Positions 1-12,195 of a DNA stretch of 64,000 nt are shown here, one piece after another. The position numbers and the translations under genes are program-made. The stretch is from Candolleomyces eurysporus (lineage: Eukaryota > Basidiomycota > Agaricomycetes > Agaricales > Psathyrellaceae). Under the pieces are notes generated by a model. It was not told where the DNA came from, ran no database searches, and was given only the letters and a program-made list of their open reading frames with translations. Within the stretch, counting starts at the first letter, position 1, and each line of letters opens with the position of its first letter. Location: NCBI GenBank assembly GCA_027579435.1, contig JANBPK010000807.1, positions 62,001 through 126,000 on the forward strand, given 5' to 3'.

Positions 1-279
1 AGGGAGCGGCTGGCCGGCCACTCCTTCACCACGAGAATTTGGGTCTGGGAGCCATTTACTCGTGACCTTTTGTCTACGTAACTTGTTCGGCGCGCTACTC
101 CGGAGACTTATATGTCACACGAAAGTCATAGATTTCCTTTCTCAGTACTTCTTTTCCACGTTTCTCGGTACACAACCTCAGGTAGAAACATTCGGCGTAG
201 GATGAACTAACCCTTAAGCTACTAAACAATTTTATATAGCACAAAATGTTAAGGAGCGATAGGAAAACTAATCTGAATG

Positions 280-1930
280 GAGCGTTCATGACGGCCTTTA
301 GCCGAAGATCCAGACAACGAGGGCGAACGGTGATGGCAAAAGCTGAGCCAGTTTGGATTCTGGAATTGCCGAGCTGGATTGGGTTGAGTGCTTTGACAAG
401 ACGGAGATGCGTAGCAAAGGCTCGAACGGTGCTGTTGAGAATGGCGGGCAGTTTGAGTGCTGGGATAGGTATATTGAGCTCTTCAGCATGAGTTTGCTTT
501 CGTTGGCAGCAGTAGCGTGTTTGTTTGGTGGCTGTCGCATGGAGCTGAAGAACAGCTCAACGGCGGAGCCAAAGGTCACGATTAAAATGCTCGAATCTGA
601 GAACGTGGGTCTAGTGGGAACTCTTCGACTAGTCGCCTTATCATCAACGACTTTGCAAGGGTCGGGAGTGATCGCGTGAATTTCAAGGGTTGGAATAGCC
701 ATCGGCGTGTTGAGGAATCGTTCGAAAACGTTCATGAAACACTGTGGGTCTTTAAACGGTGCAACATGTTGAAGGGAATGGCAGTAGAGATCGAGGAATC
801 ACACTGAGCAGCTGTGAAGCCAACCGGAGCGGTGGGGAATGTTTCCTTCGTGGTTGGTAGTGTTTCGACCGGATGGGATGTTGGGTCTGAAAGCTGGTGA
901 CAATATTTAATGCGGAGCAATGGGATTTCGTGAGACACATGATGGATGGTGTTTGAAGCATCTGACGATGCGATTGGGATGCTCTCTGGGGCATCGGACA
1001 GACAGGAGGAGAGCTGGGAATCAACAATTATGACGTTGTCAGATGGGACAGCTCGATAACGGGAAGTTAACAGGATAATATCTTCGATCTTCCATTAATT
1101 GTCTGGATGATATGCTGGGAACTGGTTTCGAAGCTGGGAGAGGACTCGATGGCTAAAGGGTGACGAAGGGGCTTGAAGGAGCTGGTTGGAACGGTTGATT
1201 TCGAATAGACTGCTTTTTCTTGACAAAGTATTGTGAGACGGCCTGAAAGCGTCACCAGAACTCTCTGAATTCGGCCGGATTTTGCATGAGCTGCGAGTTG
1301 GTCGTCAAATTAAGGTGTGGGAGGTCGCTGTTGTTGTATCGGTGGCTGTCTTCTGCGCCTGTATAATTGTAGGTGAGGAGCTTCTTGTACTCCTCCCATT
1401 TTACTTCTACCTCTTTCTCGGAGATGAGACACTTCCAGAAAAGACGATATTCCAACGTAGGCGCAAAGCGAATGGGACTGGAGATCCGATCTGAGAGAGG
1501 GAAATTGTATTCGTCGCAAAGATCTTCGAATTCTTCGAGAAATCGTTCAGAATGTGTACGGTTCCTCGTCCTGGTCAGGAGCGTTGTGGCCATAGCGTCC
1601 TGGGAGCGATTTGGTTGGCCTGAGACTGTTGTAAGGCATTGATGAACGGAAAGGGAGATGTGAGGCGACTGGGGGACTTGGGAGACGTGTGGAGGCCAGG
1701 AGCAAGCCTATGGTAAACGGGGGAAATGAGATCGTCCAGGACAGTTAGAGCACTCCAAGCTTTAGGTGATTTTGTCAAGTCCGAAGATTGGCGAAGTAAA
1801 TGGGTGTGACACTGAAGAGAGGTCTAGAACCTCCTTGCGGTGGGCTCCAGCTGTGAGAGAGCTCAATATGAAGGGGTGTCGAGACAACGAAGGCTAGATA
1901 GCTGACAGCTCGGTGTGAGGAGGCAGAACG
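280..1930 (-). other. Unassigned minus-strand region, possibly decayed gene
   Basis: Several open stretches of 60-145 codons lie on the minus strand, the best being a 113-residue stretch (1252-1593) rich in charged residues, but they are in different frames and I could not join them with convincing splice sites. Some leucine/serine-rich translation (300-735) recalls the leucine-rich part of mushroom F-box proteins, but no F-box motif is visible. It may be a decayed F-box/LRR gene or non-coding sequence. I do not recognise it and assign no function. Confidence 0.2.
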
Positions 1931-2118
1931 AGTGTATTCTTGACTACGCTAAGTGCAGACAAGATTGATGACGACGAGAGGCGGGACGAATTATAACGAA
2001 GCGCAGGCGAATGCAAAATGACTGCTGGAGTTTATCTTACTAAAGTAACGACACGCAGAAATCGTCAGTCTGGCTACGGGAGACTAGCTGGAGTTGGTCA
2101 TCCAGGGTCAGGTCACAC

Positions 2119-2145
2119 AAGTCACTGTGACCGTCACAGTGACTT
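2119..2145. repeat. Perfect 13-bp inverted repeat with 1-bp spacer
   Basis: AAGTCACTGTGAC is followed by one C and then by its exact reverse complement. It sits just left of an A/T-rich segment (about 2150-2400) that differs in composition from its surroundings. It could be a hairpin at the end of a mobile-element remnant or a protein-binding palindrome; I see no matching copy elsewhere in the window. Confidence 0.6.
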
Positions 2146-2529
2146 ATAATGAGAACGTAATTTTGTTAGCTTCATGGCTTCAAATAAAAAAAATCTTATC
2201 CCGGATTGCCGGCGAAAATCAGCAAAACAAGATCGTCGAATCCGACCAATACAAAACCAACGAATTCAATGAAGTAAAAAAACAAAAGGATATTCTCACT
2301 AAATTTTTGATTGAATCAATAGAAATAGTCTACAATGCCCCTAGTGTTCTTAGCATAACCCAAGCTCGCTTTGCCCTGTCATTCCCCATCCTCATTAACA
2401 CCTCCAAGTGTTATCCCTGGGCCCCGCACCCCCAACCATATCATACTNGCCCACCAGGGAGCGACTCTCCTAAGCACTCAGACACCGTAACCGCCCTCAA
2501 GCCCTTCTGCTTAGCCCACTGAGCGATCC

Positions 2530-2886
2530 AAGGGCCGAGTTGTGTGGCGGTGGATTGAAGGGCGTCGTGTTCGAGTGGGATAATACGTGGGTCTGCGCCG
2601 AGAGCGTTGAAGCGGGACTGAGAGGAGGCTGAGCGGCAATGGCTAGAAAGACTAGCAGCAGAGGAGGAGGTTGAGCGGCAAAGGCGAGCAGCAGAGGAGG
2701 CGGAGCAACAAAGGCTAGCAGCGGAGGAGGCGGGGCGAGTACAAGGTCTACTGAAGACCAAAAAAAAAACCCAAGCTGCGGATACAAGACGAAGTATTTG
2801 AGCGGCTGAGACCAGAGCTGGCGCGACTAGAAGAAGAGGTAGCAAAGTTGCGCCGTGAAGTCTCAGAGGTGACAAGGCGTGCGTGA
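2530..2886 (+). pseudogene. Unit A: 3' coiled-coil remnant of a BTB gene
   Basis: The plus strand encodes alanine/glutamate/arginine-rich heptad-like sequence (for example AAEEAEQQRLAAEEAG) of the same type as the tails of the intact BTB genes at 5.2, 16.7 and 20.4 kb. A stop codon (about 2622) and a frame change around the A-run near 2760 interrupt it; the last frame ends with LRREVSEVTRRA and a stop at 2884-2886. No BTB domain is found upstream, so only the 3' end survives. The sequence after it (2990-3330) matches the BTB-to-membrane-gene spacer of the other units, which places it as the BTB member of unit A. Confidence 0.6.
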
Positions 2887-3329
2887 TGCGCCAGGAGAGG
2901 TTACTCACGTTAGCGCAATCCAGAGGTTCGGTTTCTTGATACATATGCCATGTTAGTATGTCATGCATGTTTGCTTCTTGTACAACTTGAACATTTTCCT
3001 TCTCCGTTCATGCCCAAAGCGATTTCCATATATTGTGATTGTTTTTGAGCTTTCTGAACCTTCTTGACATGACACTCCCCGCCTAAAGCGAGCCTCTCGT
3101 CTTCGGGATCGGGCTATATTACTGAGGACACTGGGGACCTCTGCTACCTAGTACTTCAAATTAGTGTGATCCTAAATCAACCTCAAACACCGACAAGTTA
3201 CTCTACAGTGATGTTTGATATTCTCAATAGCTAGAGCGCTACTGATGCTTCCACGGTTCTCTGTGATGTGTAGAATGTCGCAACAATCCCGACCTAACTA
3301 CCCTACCGAGGTCTAGGCCCAAAAATATT

Positions 3330-4545
3330 CTACACCAAAGACTCTCCTCTTGCATGCCGCTGCGGCCGCTCTCTAACCCCCAAGTTCCTCGGGCTCTCTG
3401 GGATTATCGTGTTTGCCCTGAAATGATGCTTTGATTCCCCAGGGTCTCTAGGATCCGCGGAAACAGTAGTGCTTGACTGCACTACTACGACAGACTCGGG
3501 CTCGTTAGCGTATGTACCCATTGTCGGGTCAACATAGGATACGTATTTCCTTGGGAAGAACGGGCCAGAGAAGAAACGGCGTTGGGCGTATGCAAGACGG
3601 TTGTAATGCAAAACGAGAGACCTAGTAAGATTTGGGTGACCAGGGGGGCTTCGTACCCTGCTGAAAGTATGTCCTAGAAAGGTTTAACCCACAATGTTAG
3701 TCCGAGTATGGTGTGGTGAGGTCGAAGGGACATCCACTTACGACGATGTAGTAACATTCCGGTCGAAGAAGCCCGACCGGAGAACTCTGCTCATCTCTTT
3801 CTGTCGGTTGATGATCAGGTCGACACCGGGAAAGACGAAGAATGTTGTTATGGATGCACAGTTGAAGACCTAGAAATATCACCATAAACAGAGTTAGCGA
3901 GGGTCAAGAATACCAGGATCATAGGTACGATACTCACGACACTCCATTTCTGCGTCCTCGTCCAAACCACCATTANCCCCCGTCACCATCTCACAAACCG
4001 CAATCAGACCCCAGTTCGCAGCATACTGCTCCAATCCGGAAACCGAAAGCTCCAACTTGACAACTACGAGCTGGACACCAACCGCCAAACCACCGAGGAC
4101 CCGATAATCGCCATACCGATGTGCATACCGAATCGTAGGAAGCCTACGAGTACACCGAGGAGCAATAATCCTAGTACGACGAGGACGATGACGAGGCCGA
4201 TGAGTGATTCGGGGCCCATCGTATATATGTCCGTGCTATTGATAGAGAGTGATCATGAATAGCCAGTCGTAGTATGGTGAAGGAGAGGAGACGCGTACCG
4301 CCCAAAGCCGTACTCACACCCATCTCAATATCAGCCAAAACCCTCCCTCCTCTGGAACCCGCGAACACTATAGGGAGCCCAACCACGGCACAATACACTA
4401 TCCACAGGATGGCGGGACACCAAGGTCTAGCCTAGCGCCATCGGAAGCGATGCCTTGAGATATCTAGTGTATTGGTGTTGAATGCTTCCAAACCGCCTGT
4501 TGAGTTGATTTGTAGGACAAACTTCATGTGTCGAACGAGCCTGGT
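3330..4545 (-). pseudogene. Unit A: broken DUF4203-like membrane protein gene
   Basis: This is a decayed copy of the intact gene at 21990-23505; all exon regions are recognisable on the minus strand in the same order. It lacks the exon part coding for the signal peptide. The exon equivalent to residues 250-291 carries a net +2 change near 3765, and the last exon loses one base near 3590 before the VSYVDPTMGTY segment, so the frame is lost at least twice. The N at 3976 is not one of the lesions: deleting it restores the MVTGVMVVW frame. The 5' end joins directly to sequence typical of the upstream region of the next BTB gene, so the copy has no promoter of its own. Confidence 0.75.
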
Positions 4546-4796
4546 GGGGTGGTGCTAACTTGAGATCCTGCATCTGATCTGATTGCTACTTGAGGGTGGG
4601 TCTCCCCAGATCATTCGCGCCGTTCATCCATCCAATCCACGATGTCAGAGAAGTTTCAATGTACAGGTACGAATCGATAGTCGATCTCGGGTATGGTATT
4701 CTGATAAACCCGTTGTTTACATTAGAGGTGCGCTGAACGAAGCTGTAACTGTAGGGTGAAGAGGAAGAAACTGAACAAAAAACCGTTGACATTCCA

Positions 4797-4876
4797 GTGA
4801 TAGACGGCGCGGCCTACAACCCGGCTAATGCCGAGCGAGGGTTCAACGTGTTCTACCTCGTTCCTCAGAAGCAGTT
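4797..4876 (+). promoter_or_regulatory. Conserved upstream element of BTB gene B
   Basis: A segment containing AATGCCGAGCG followed by a GGTTCAA-like stretch and CTCGTTCCTCAGAAG recurs upstream of the BTB genes at 16.7 kb, 20.4 kb (weaker) and 42.4 kb (opposite strand). The spacing to the BTB start is about 390 bp here and 130-220 bp in the others. Conservation outside coding sequence suggests a promoter or 5' UTR function, but shared ancestry of the copies could also explain it. Confidence 0.45.
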
Positions 4877-5214
4877 ACAGTCGTTTGCATATCCTTTATC
4901 AGTTGCGNTTTTTTCTGCGAGAGGAGTTGTGACAGCTGTCAAGGCTGGTCACAGCACCAAATTGGTTGAATGCGGTTCAATATGTTGGATATGATCACGC
5001 TCGGAAGCAGGTCTGACGTCGCTGCACCCACTAGATCCAGGCAAGCGTGACATTACCAACGATTACATATGTCGCATCATTCTGCTCGAGAAAGAAACGC
5101 AACTGACAAAAGATATGCAAACGACTGTAAAAGAAAGATTTACCCACATTCTCTTGTCAACCTTCCACCACCGGTACCTCCGTAAAACTACTTGCATCTG
5201 CCCTGCACACTCGC

Positions 5215-6605
5215 ATGACTGACCTGTCTCAACCCTGGTGCATGATACCGACAAAGACTGATTGTACCACACAAGTGCCCACTGTTGTCGACAAACAGGA
5301 TTCGAAGCCGATGACCGCCCTCACCAACATCGCCGTCGAAGAAGAGACTCTGAGAGACGAGACGTACTACTGGGATACTGTCAAACTTCTGGTACCCTCT
5401 TTTTCTGTAGATCAGAAGATCGGCAATCCTAACTTGTTCTTTACTTTAGGTTGAAGGGTGCATCTTCAAAGTGCCTCGATATCATTTCGTTGTCGGATCT
5501 ACCTACTTTGCCGAGAAGCTTGGATCCACGGAACTGGGCGATAACGAGAGTAATGCAGCCCCCGTTTCACTCGAAGGGGCTACTGCTTCTCAATTCCGAA
5601 TTTTCCTCAAGCTGTTGTTCCCAATGTGCGTGATCTTCACTATGCAATGACTGCTGTTTACATCCATTCTTCTCCAGCCATACAGCGTCCACGACTCTGA
5701 GTTTCACAAAGGATGAGTGGCTCGTCATACTCGAGCTATCGACTCTTTGGCACTTCCACGAGTTTCGAAAGCTCGCGAAGGACCACCTCGAGCCTCAGCT
5801 CGACGATCCGATTGAACAAATCGTTCTTGGCCGAGCAGCATACGTTCCAAAATGGGTATCGAATGGATACGAGACTCTGGTCGCTAGACTAGACTGTATC
5901 AACGAAGAGGAGAGCGAGAAAATTGGCCACCTGACCACGGTTCGCTTATATATCCTTCGCCATGAATGCTCCCTGGACTCGGTCACCTCGAGGTTTAGCG
6001 AGGAGATACATGAGCTGGAACAAATTGAGAGTGATCATCGTACCTCGGAGGAAAGGCTCCTTGCAGCAGAAGAGGCAAGAATGGTTCAAGAGTTGGCTTT
6101 GAAAGAAGAAGAACGAAGGGTGCAGGAGCTAAAGGTGTTAGAAGAAGTGGAGGCGGCACGGTTAGCAGCAGAAGAGGAAAAACGAAGGATAGCGCAAGAG
6201 TTGAAGGAATCGGAAAAAGCGGAGCAGGCGCGGGTCGCAGTGGAAGAAGCAAGGATCGTCCGGCGAAAGCTAGAATTGGAAGAGGAAGAACGGAGGATAG
6301 CGAAAGGGTTGAAAGAGTTGGAGGAAGAGGAGGAGGCAGCAAGGATTGCCCGGAAAGAGCTAGAATTGAGAAACGAAGAACTAAGGATAGCGCGAGAGCT
6401 GGAAGAGCTGGAAGAGCTGGAAGAAGCGGAGCGGGCAAGAGAGGAGGCTGAGAGAGCACAGCTGAGAGCGGAAGAAAAGGAAATAGAGTGGGCAAGGTTA
6501 ACCCGAGAGGAGGAAGCAGAGTGCTTACCGCCGCTTACGGCCACCCAGAAAAAAGCAAAAAAAGCAGTATCACGACTGCAGAGGGCTCAATTTGCGCGGT
6601 CATAA
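5215..6605 (+). CDS. BTB/POZ protein with coiled-coil tail (unit B)
   Basis: Three exons, 5215-5391, 5450-5625 and 5678-6605, give 426 residues with phases that close exactly. The N-terminal part is a mushroom-type BTB/POZ domain: YYWDTVKLL, then VEGCIFKVPRYHF, a SQFRIFLKLLFP strand/helix and the FTKDEWLVILELSTLWHFHEFRKLA segment. The C-terminal 180 residues are glutamate/arginine/alanine-rich and should form a long coiled coil. BTB domains mediate dimerisation and can bind cullin-3; the target of this family is unknown. Start at 5215 is shared with copy E (MTD...QP); the in-frame Met before ALTNI is an alternative and is the only one open in copy D. Its neighbour is the broken membrane gene of unit B, tail to tail. 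Confidence 0.8.
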
Positions 6606-7138
6606 GACAAGGCAGCGCAGTTACGCTGTGAATCCGAAGAGGCAGTGGGTTGCGCGCAATTGGAAGAATCCATGGCGCTAAAAGTTTGATTGCTCGACAA
6701 TGGACTTTCCGGATAGTCCTCAAAGTGACCCATTGATCGAGATCTTGTCTCTTCCTTTTTGTACATTCTATGAGATTGATCTGCCTAGGATCAAGAAGGT
6801 CTAGGACGCTCTGTACTGAACGATTTCAATCATGTATTTGTATCGCATTCGATCTTCCAGTTACACACCTTGGTATGACATTCTCCGGCCAAAATGCAGC
6901 CTTGCCTCCCAGGTATTGAGAAGGTCCGGGTGCTCCATATTGTGACTTCCTTAACACTAAATCAACCCCAAGCGCCGACAAATTGCTTTACAATGATGTT
7001 TGATATACCCTATAGCTAGAATGCTGCTGCTGATGGTTTGACAATTTTCAGTGATACGTAGTATGGAGCAGCAATCCCAACCTAGAGGCTATCCCAGACG
7101 TCCAGCCCAAAAAGTATTCTGCGCCAGAGACCCCCCTC

Positions 7139-8400
7139 TCACATGCCTTTGGCTCGCTGCAACATCCGAGTGGCAGCTGAAGATGGGCTCAAGCCTTGAA
7201 AACTCTCTGAACTAGTCCCCCAACTTCGAAACTTCGAATTCCTCAGGCTCTCCGGGATTATGCTGCCTGCTCTGAAGTGTTGCTTGGATTCTCTAGGTGC
7301 CGCAGAAACGATAGTGCTTGAGTGCACTACGGCGACAGAGTCGGGCTCATTAACAGATTTACCCATCGTCGAGTTGACGTAGGATAGGCGTTTAGTCGGG
7401 AGGAATGAGGAGCCAGAGAAGAAACACTGGGCGTAGGCAAGGACGGGTGTAAGACCCAGCGAGACGCCTAATAGGATTTGGGTGACGACAGGAGCCTTGC
7501 ACTCTGTTGAGAGTATTGTCCTAGAGACCCAGACAGACCCCAGCGCTAGTAAGATAAATAGACGATACAACGATATGGTTACTGTTCCTGTTGAAGAGGT
7601 ACCGCAGGCCCCTGCTCGTCTCGTTCTGTCGGTTTATTATCGGGTTGACACCGAGAAAGACAAAGAAGGTTCTTATACATGCCTAGCCGAGGACCTGGAG
7701 GTATCACCAAAACAAGGGCTCGAGTTGGCTGAGGGCGGATACGGATGTGAATGGATTGGAACTAACCACTCCAACTCTGCGTCTTCTTCCAAACCACGAT
7801 CGCACCCGTCACCGTTCTGCACGCCCCAACCAACCCTCAATTCGTAGCATACTGCTCGAATCCAGAAACCAAAAGTTCCAACTTGATAATCACGAGCCGA
7901 ACACCAACCACCAACGAACCACCGAGGATCCAAATAATCGCCATACCGACGTGCATACCGAATCGTAGGAAACCTACGAGTGCACCGAAAGGAAGAATCC
8001 TCTTACGAAAAGGACGATGACCAAGTCATTGAGTGATTCGGGGACCATAGAGTTGAGTATAGATGCCCATGTTGGTGATAGACAGTAAACGAAAGTAACT
8101 AGCACGTGTAAGTAAACGTGTCGAAAAGGAGGGGAATGATCGAAGGCCGCGTACCAACCAAAGCCGAGCCGACACCATCCCAAAACCAACCGAAACCCTC
8201 CCTCTGGACCCTCAGAACCCAGAAGCATTAGAGGAAGACCAACGGCAGGGCAAAAAGCGATTTACAAGATGGCGGGGACGTCAAAATCCTGGCCTGCACC
8301 ATCGGAAGCAAGACCTCAGCATATCTTTTGAAGCGTATTGGCGTTGAACGTTGAATGCTTCAAACACGCGTGCTGAATTGACTAGTACCGCGAACCTTTC
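7139..8400 (-). pseudogene. Unit B: broken DUF4203-like membrane protein gene
   Basis: Minus-strand similarity to the intact copy at 21990-23505 runs through all its exons. The last exon is open as one long stretch (7139-7500: VVTQILLGVSLGLTPVLAYAQ to the C terminus), but the middle exon near 7990-8100 has deletions that break the transmembrane core (LNDLVIVLFVRGFF then frame loss), and the spliced first exon lacks the signal-peptide region. The 5' end fuses to BTB-upstream sequence at about 8400-8470, at the same junction as copies A and D. Confidence 0.75.
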
Positions 8401-8469
8401 GTGTTGAACGAGCCTGTGATGGGGTGCTTTCGCTGACCTGAGACGATCCGATTGTTACTTGAGGTGGGT

Positions 8470-8860
8470 CTTCTCAGATCATTCGCACCGTCGTTAACGT
8501 TGATTCGTTGATATGACCCGGACGTTCTTGGACTCGCACGTGTTGCCACTGTTGGACGTTAGAACCATTTCTCTCTTCGTGATTTTCATGTATTTGTACT
8601 TGATTTTCAGTTATGAAACTTGGCATGGCACTTCGAGCCCACATCCAGATCAGAGGAAGCTCGATATGATTGGGACTTCTACTTAATAGCCCCGCGCATG
8701 GTACCATGACCCTCCGTTGGGTCGCGTTTGTCACCACTAAGTCACTTTTGAGTCCCGCCAAACCGCTCTACAATGATGTTTGATATTCTCTATATCTAGA
8801 GTGCCTATGCTGATTTCACATGTGTGTAATATACAACAGCGATATACGAACCTAACTATC
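8470..8860. other. Unit C scar: BTB gene deleted, flanks retained
   Basis: This spacer begins with the BTB-upstream sequence also seen at 4600 and 20090 (agatcattcgcaccg) and passes into sequence matching the 3' flank of the BTB genes (catgtatttgta near 8590; gaccctccgttgggtcgcg near 8707, also at 21841). The whole BTB reading frame that should lie between them is missing, so unit C has lost its BTB member by an internal deletion. Confidence 0.6.
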
Positions 8861-10210
8861 CTACCGTCTAGGCCCGAAAATATTCTGAACCAAAGACCCT
8901 CCCCTCGCATGCTGCTGCTGTTGCTGGGGTCGCTGCGACATCTGAGTAGCAGCTGCAGACGGCCTCCCAGGCTCCAGCCTCATCGATCCTCTAAACCACT
9001 CTCCAAACCTCGAGTTCCTCAGGCTCTCCGGGATTATTCTGCCTGCCCTAAAGTGATGCCTGGATTCCCCAGCGTCTCTAGGATCCGCGGAAACAGTAGT
9101 GCTTGACTGCACTACTACAACAGACTCGGGCTCGTTAACGTATGTCCCCATTGTCGGGTCGACGTAGGATACGTCTTTAGTTGGGAGGAACGGGCCGGAG
9201 AAGAAACGGTGTTGGGCGTATGCAAAGACGGGTGTAAGGCCAAACGACACGCCTAGCAAAATTTGGGTGACGANGGGGGGCTTCGTACCCAGTTGAAAGT
9301 ATGTCCTAGAAGGGTTTAAACCACAAAGTCAGTATTAGTGAAAGGTGGCGAGGCTAAAGGAAGATGCACTTACGACGATGTGGTTACTGTTCCGGTCGAA
9401 GAGGTACCGGAGGCCCCTGCTCATACCTTTCTGTCGGTTGATGATCAGGTCAAGACCGAGAAAGACGAAGAATGTTCCTATAGATGCGCAGCCGAAGACC
9501 TAGAAATATGACCAACAACAAAGTCAGCGGAGGGTCGAGAATCCCAAACAGCAGATCCGACACTCACCACAGTCCACCTTTGCGTCCTCCAGACCACCAT
9601 CACCCCCGTCACCATCGCATAAGCCGCAATCAGACCCCGATTCGCAGCATACTGTTCCAATCCAGAAGCCAAAAGCTCCGATTTGATAATAACAAGTCGG
9701 ACACCGACCGAAAGACCACCAAGGATCCCGATAATCACCATACCGATGTGCATACCGAATCGTAGGAAGCCTATGAGTGCGCCGAAGAGGAAGAACCCTA
9801 GTACGACGAGGATGATGACGAGGTCGTTGAGTGAGTGGAGCCCATCGAGTTGACTATAGATGATGCTATTGATAGAGAGTAACCATAAATAACCGGTCTT
9901 GGTATGGTGAAGGAGAAAACACGTACCACCCAAAGCTGCAGCCACACCCATCCCAACACCAGCCGAAATCCTTCCTCCTCTGAAACGCGCAAACATCATA
10001 GGCAACCCAACGACGGCGCAATAAATGGTGCACAGGACGGCGGGAGCGTCAAAGTCCTGCCCAGCGCCATCGGAAGCGATGCCTCGAGGTAACTATAAGT
10101 GTATCGGCGTTGAATGCTTCCAGACTGCCTGTTGATTTGGTTCGTACGACAAACGTTTCGCGTCAGGCGAGCCTGTGGGGGTGTTGCTCTTGAACCTGTG
10201 TTGATGCAGG
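8861..10210 (-). pseudogene. Unit C: DUF4203-like membrane protein gene, broken
   Basis: The exons corresponding to residues 250-439 of the intact copy E are in good order here once the N at 9274 is removed (EAPLVTQILLGVSFGLTPV). The first exon has an in-frame TGA in the HRLVRR region (about 10167) and a frame loss near 10095, and no signal-peptide exon is present. In exon 2 a single base is missing near 9837 relative to copy E, so normal splicing of intron 1 would shift the frame; reading through the unspliced intron keeps the frame open instead (from 10005 to beyond 9570). A shortened product starting at about 10005 is conceivable but I treat the copy as a pseudogene. Confidence 0.65.
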
Positions 10211-10377
10211 TAGGAATTTCGGGCAGTTACCCCTATAATCACCGGGGATCAAATCGAACGTGCCGGAAACGCCGCGAGTGCTCTCATCGTTCCCTTCCAC
10301 CGTCATGCCGAACTCTGTCGAAACTCCTGGACAACAAAGAATAAAACTCTGTGAATGCGTCTAACGTCATCTACATA

Positions 10378-10430
10378 TTCTCGAANTTTTTTGTCGCTTT
10401 GCAATCTCAGTCATGCTAAAGGTATAAAAA
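10378..10430 (+). promoter_or_regulatory. HSP20 promoter: heat-shock-element pair and TATA box
   Basis: TTCTCGAA at 10378-10385 fits the inverted TTCnnGAA unit of a heat-shock element, and a TATAAAAA box lies at 10423-10430, about 110 bp before the HSP20 start codon. The N at 10386 touches the T-run and should be ignored. One pair is fewer than the three units of a canonical element, so the assignment rests on position as well as motif. Confidence 0.45.
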
Positions 10431-10538
10431 GCTTTAAGCCTCCATTGTCTTAGATCCTCAGAATTAAACGTCGACAACAACTCTCAAGCTAATACTCTCA
10501 CCACCTCAGCTATCCTATCTCTCTACCTACTAAAAGTT

Positions 10539-11075
10539 ATGTCCAACGTCTTCTTCTACGAACCCTTCTACGACATCGACCGTATCTTCGACGAAGCCCT
10601 CGGTCTCCGTCGACCTATTTCTAACGGGAACGAGGGTCAGCTTCAGCGCCGGGGTACAGGTGAAGGAGGTGATGGAGCTGTCAAGCACTTCAAGCCTAGG
10701 TAAGCATGCTTTTACTCTCATACCGTTTACCCTCCCAATCTAACAACGATGTACAGAATGGACTTGCACGAAGACGCCGAGAAGAATATCGTAACCGCCA
10801 CCTCCGAGCTCCCAGGTCTCAAGAAAGAGGATATCAGCATTGACGTACACAACGGTCGTCTTACTGTCTTAGCCGAGAGCAAGCTCTCCTCTGAGCAAAA
10901 CGAGAACGGGTATGCCATTCGGGAGCGCAGGTACGGCAAACTCTCGAGGACGCTTCAGCTTCCTCAGGGTTTGAAGGAGGATGAAATCAAAGCGTCCGTG
11001 GAGGATGGCGTCCTGACGGTTACGTTCCCGAAATCGACGCCTGAGTTGGCGCCGAAGAAGATCACGATTTCCTGA
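10539..11075 (+). CDS. Small heat-shock protein, HSP20 / alpha-crystallin family
   Basis: Two exons (10539-10699 and 10757-11075) give 159 residues. The N-terminus MSNVFFYEPFYDIDRIFDEA is typical of fungal small HSPs, followed by the alpha-crystallin domain from about residue 54: MDLHEDAEKNIVTATSELPG, the KEDISIDVHNGRLTV strand, YGKLSRTLQLP and the VEDGVLTVTFPK motif ending the fold. Such proteins are ATP-independent holdases that bind unfolding proteins in the cytosol under stress. A TATA box and a heat-shock-element-like pair lie upstream. The gene is single copy here and lies inside the BTB/membrane-gene array without being part of the repeat unit. Confidence 0.93.
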
Positions 11076-12195
11076 AGATCCCTTTTCGTGTTTTCTTTTC
11101 CACTACATTTTGCTTTGAATCATCTTCGTCATAGTTTCCTCCTTGTCGTCACTTTCCCCAAGTCGCCTCAGGTGCCAAAAAGTGTCGCGATTTTGTAAAG
11201 GACTCCCTTCGTTTCCTTACACTCACATACCGCAGTTATTTCGAGTTTTTCTTTAGGGGTTTCTTGTTGTCCTACGCTCTGTTTAGCAACATTTGTAAAA
11301 TTACCAAGTTTTTGTATCATACACCGTTTCCGATCCCTACCTGAGACTTAAGGCTTGAGGCCAGGATAGTTCATTACTTGTACTCGGCATTCTCCAAGGC
11401 TCAAACAGCTAAATCTCCGGAGAGTTGAGTATCTTTTTTTTTGCTTGGTGCCCTCGCCTAGATTCGCGCCGTCAACCTGTGGACACTCTTTGGATGTTTT
11501 GCACTATTGCTCCTAAGAAGCCAACATCAGACAATCGCCCTCCACTGGGCCGACTTACAATTATGAAAAACGGCCCGCATTGCACGTTCTTGCACGTCTT
11601 CCCAGTATTCTGATTCCGTTCAAAAGTTATTAAAATTCGTATGCGAAGCTGTACCGCGTCTCATGGCCACCTACGAGAGACCATTGAGAAAATCCGTGCG
11701 TCGATAGACTAATAATTCCTCGCGACTCTCGGGTGGGCCTACTGTCCAGGCCGAAACTCTGTGACCTTAGAAGTTGAATTTCCCGGTCGCGTTGGCATGC
11801 CATTCTCTTGCTAACTGTCACTGAATCATCTTTGTGGACTATCTGACCCTCATTTTCATGCACCTGGCGCCCCTCGTACAGTTATTTGCTTCAGACATGA
11901 GGCCGACGTCAAACAAACACCCTCTCCGACGAAGCAGGCTTCAACTTGACCCTCGACAGCCTTGTGATGAGTCGATGTCAGCCTTGTGCTCATTTCTTCT
12001 GTGACCGCTGCCTATTCTTTGTAAGATCTTCGGAGGGAATAAGAGGGGGAACAAAGCTTTGTCTGTACTGGCATCTCCCGTCTTTCCAATTTCCCCTTCT
12101 TATTGATCCCCAAGGCTCGCCGCTCGTGGCACTCACTTTCTTTTACTTCAACTTTTTGAATCTTCTCTCAAACCCAGCTGAAGGGGGCTTTCACA
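11076..12195. other. Intergenic, no supported gene
   Basis: The 1.1 kb between HSP20 and the next BTB gene has only short open stretches without recognisable domains or codon bias. Presumably it holds the HSP20 3' UTR and the promoter of the following gene. Confidence 0.5.

Noticed and set aside
2450..2545. Possible tRNA gene
   Set aside because: Only an A-box-like stretch is visible; I cannot fold a cloverleaf or find a proper B box and acceptor stem.
5995..6544. Open stretches on the minus strand opposite BTB gene B
   Set aside because: Low-complexity shadows of the coiled-coil coding sequence without start context or domain.
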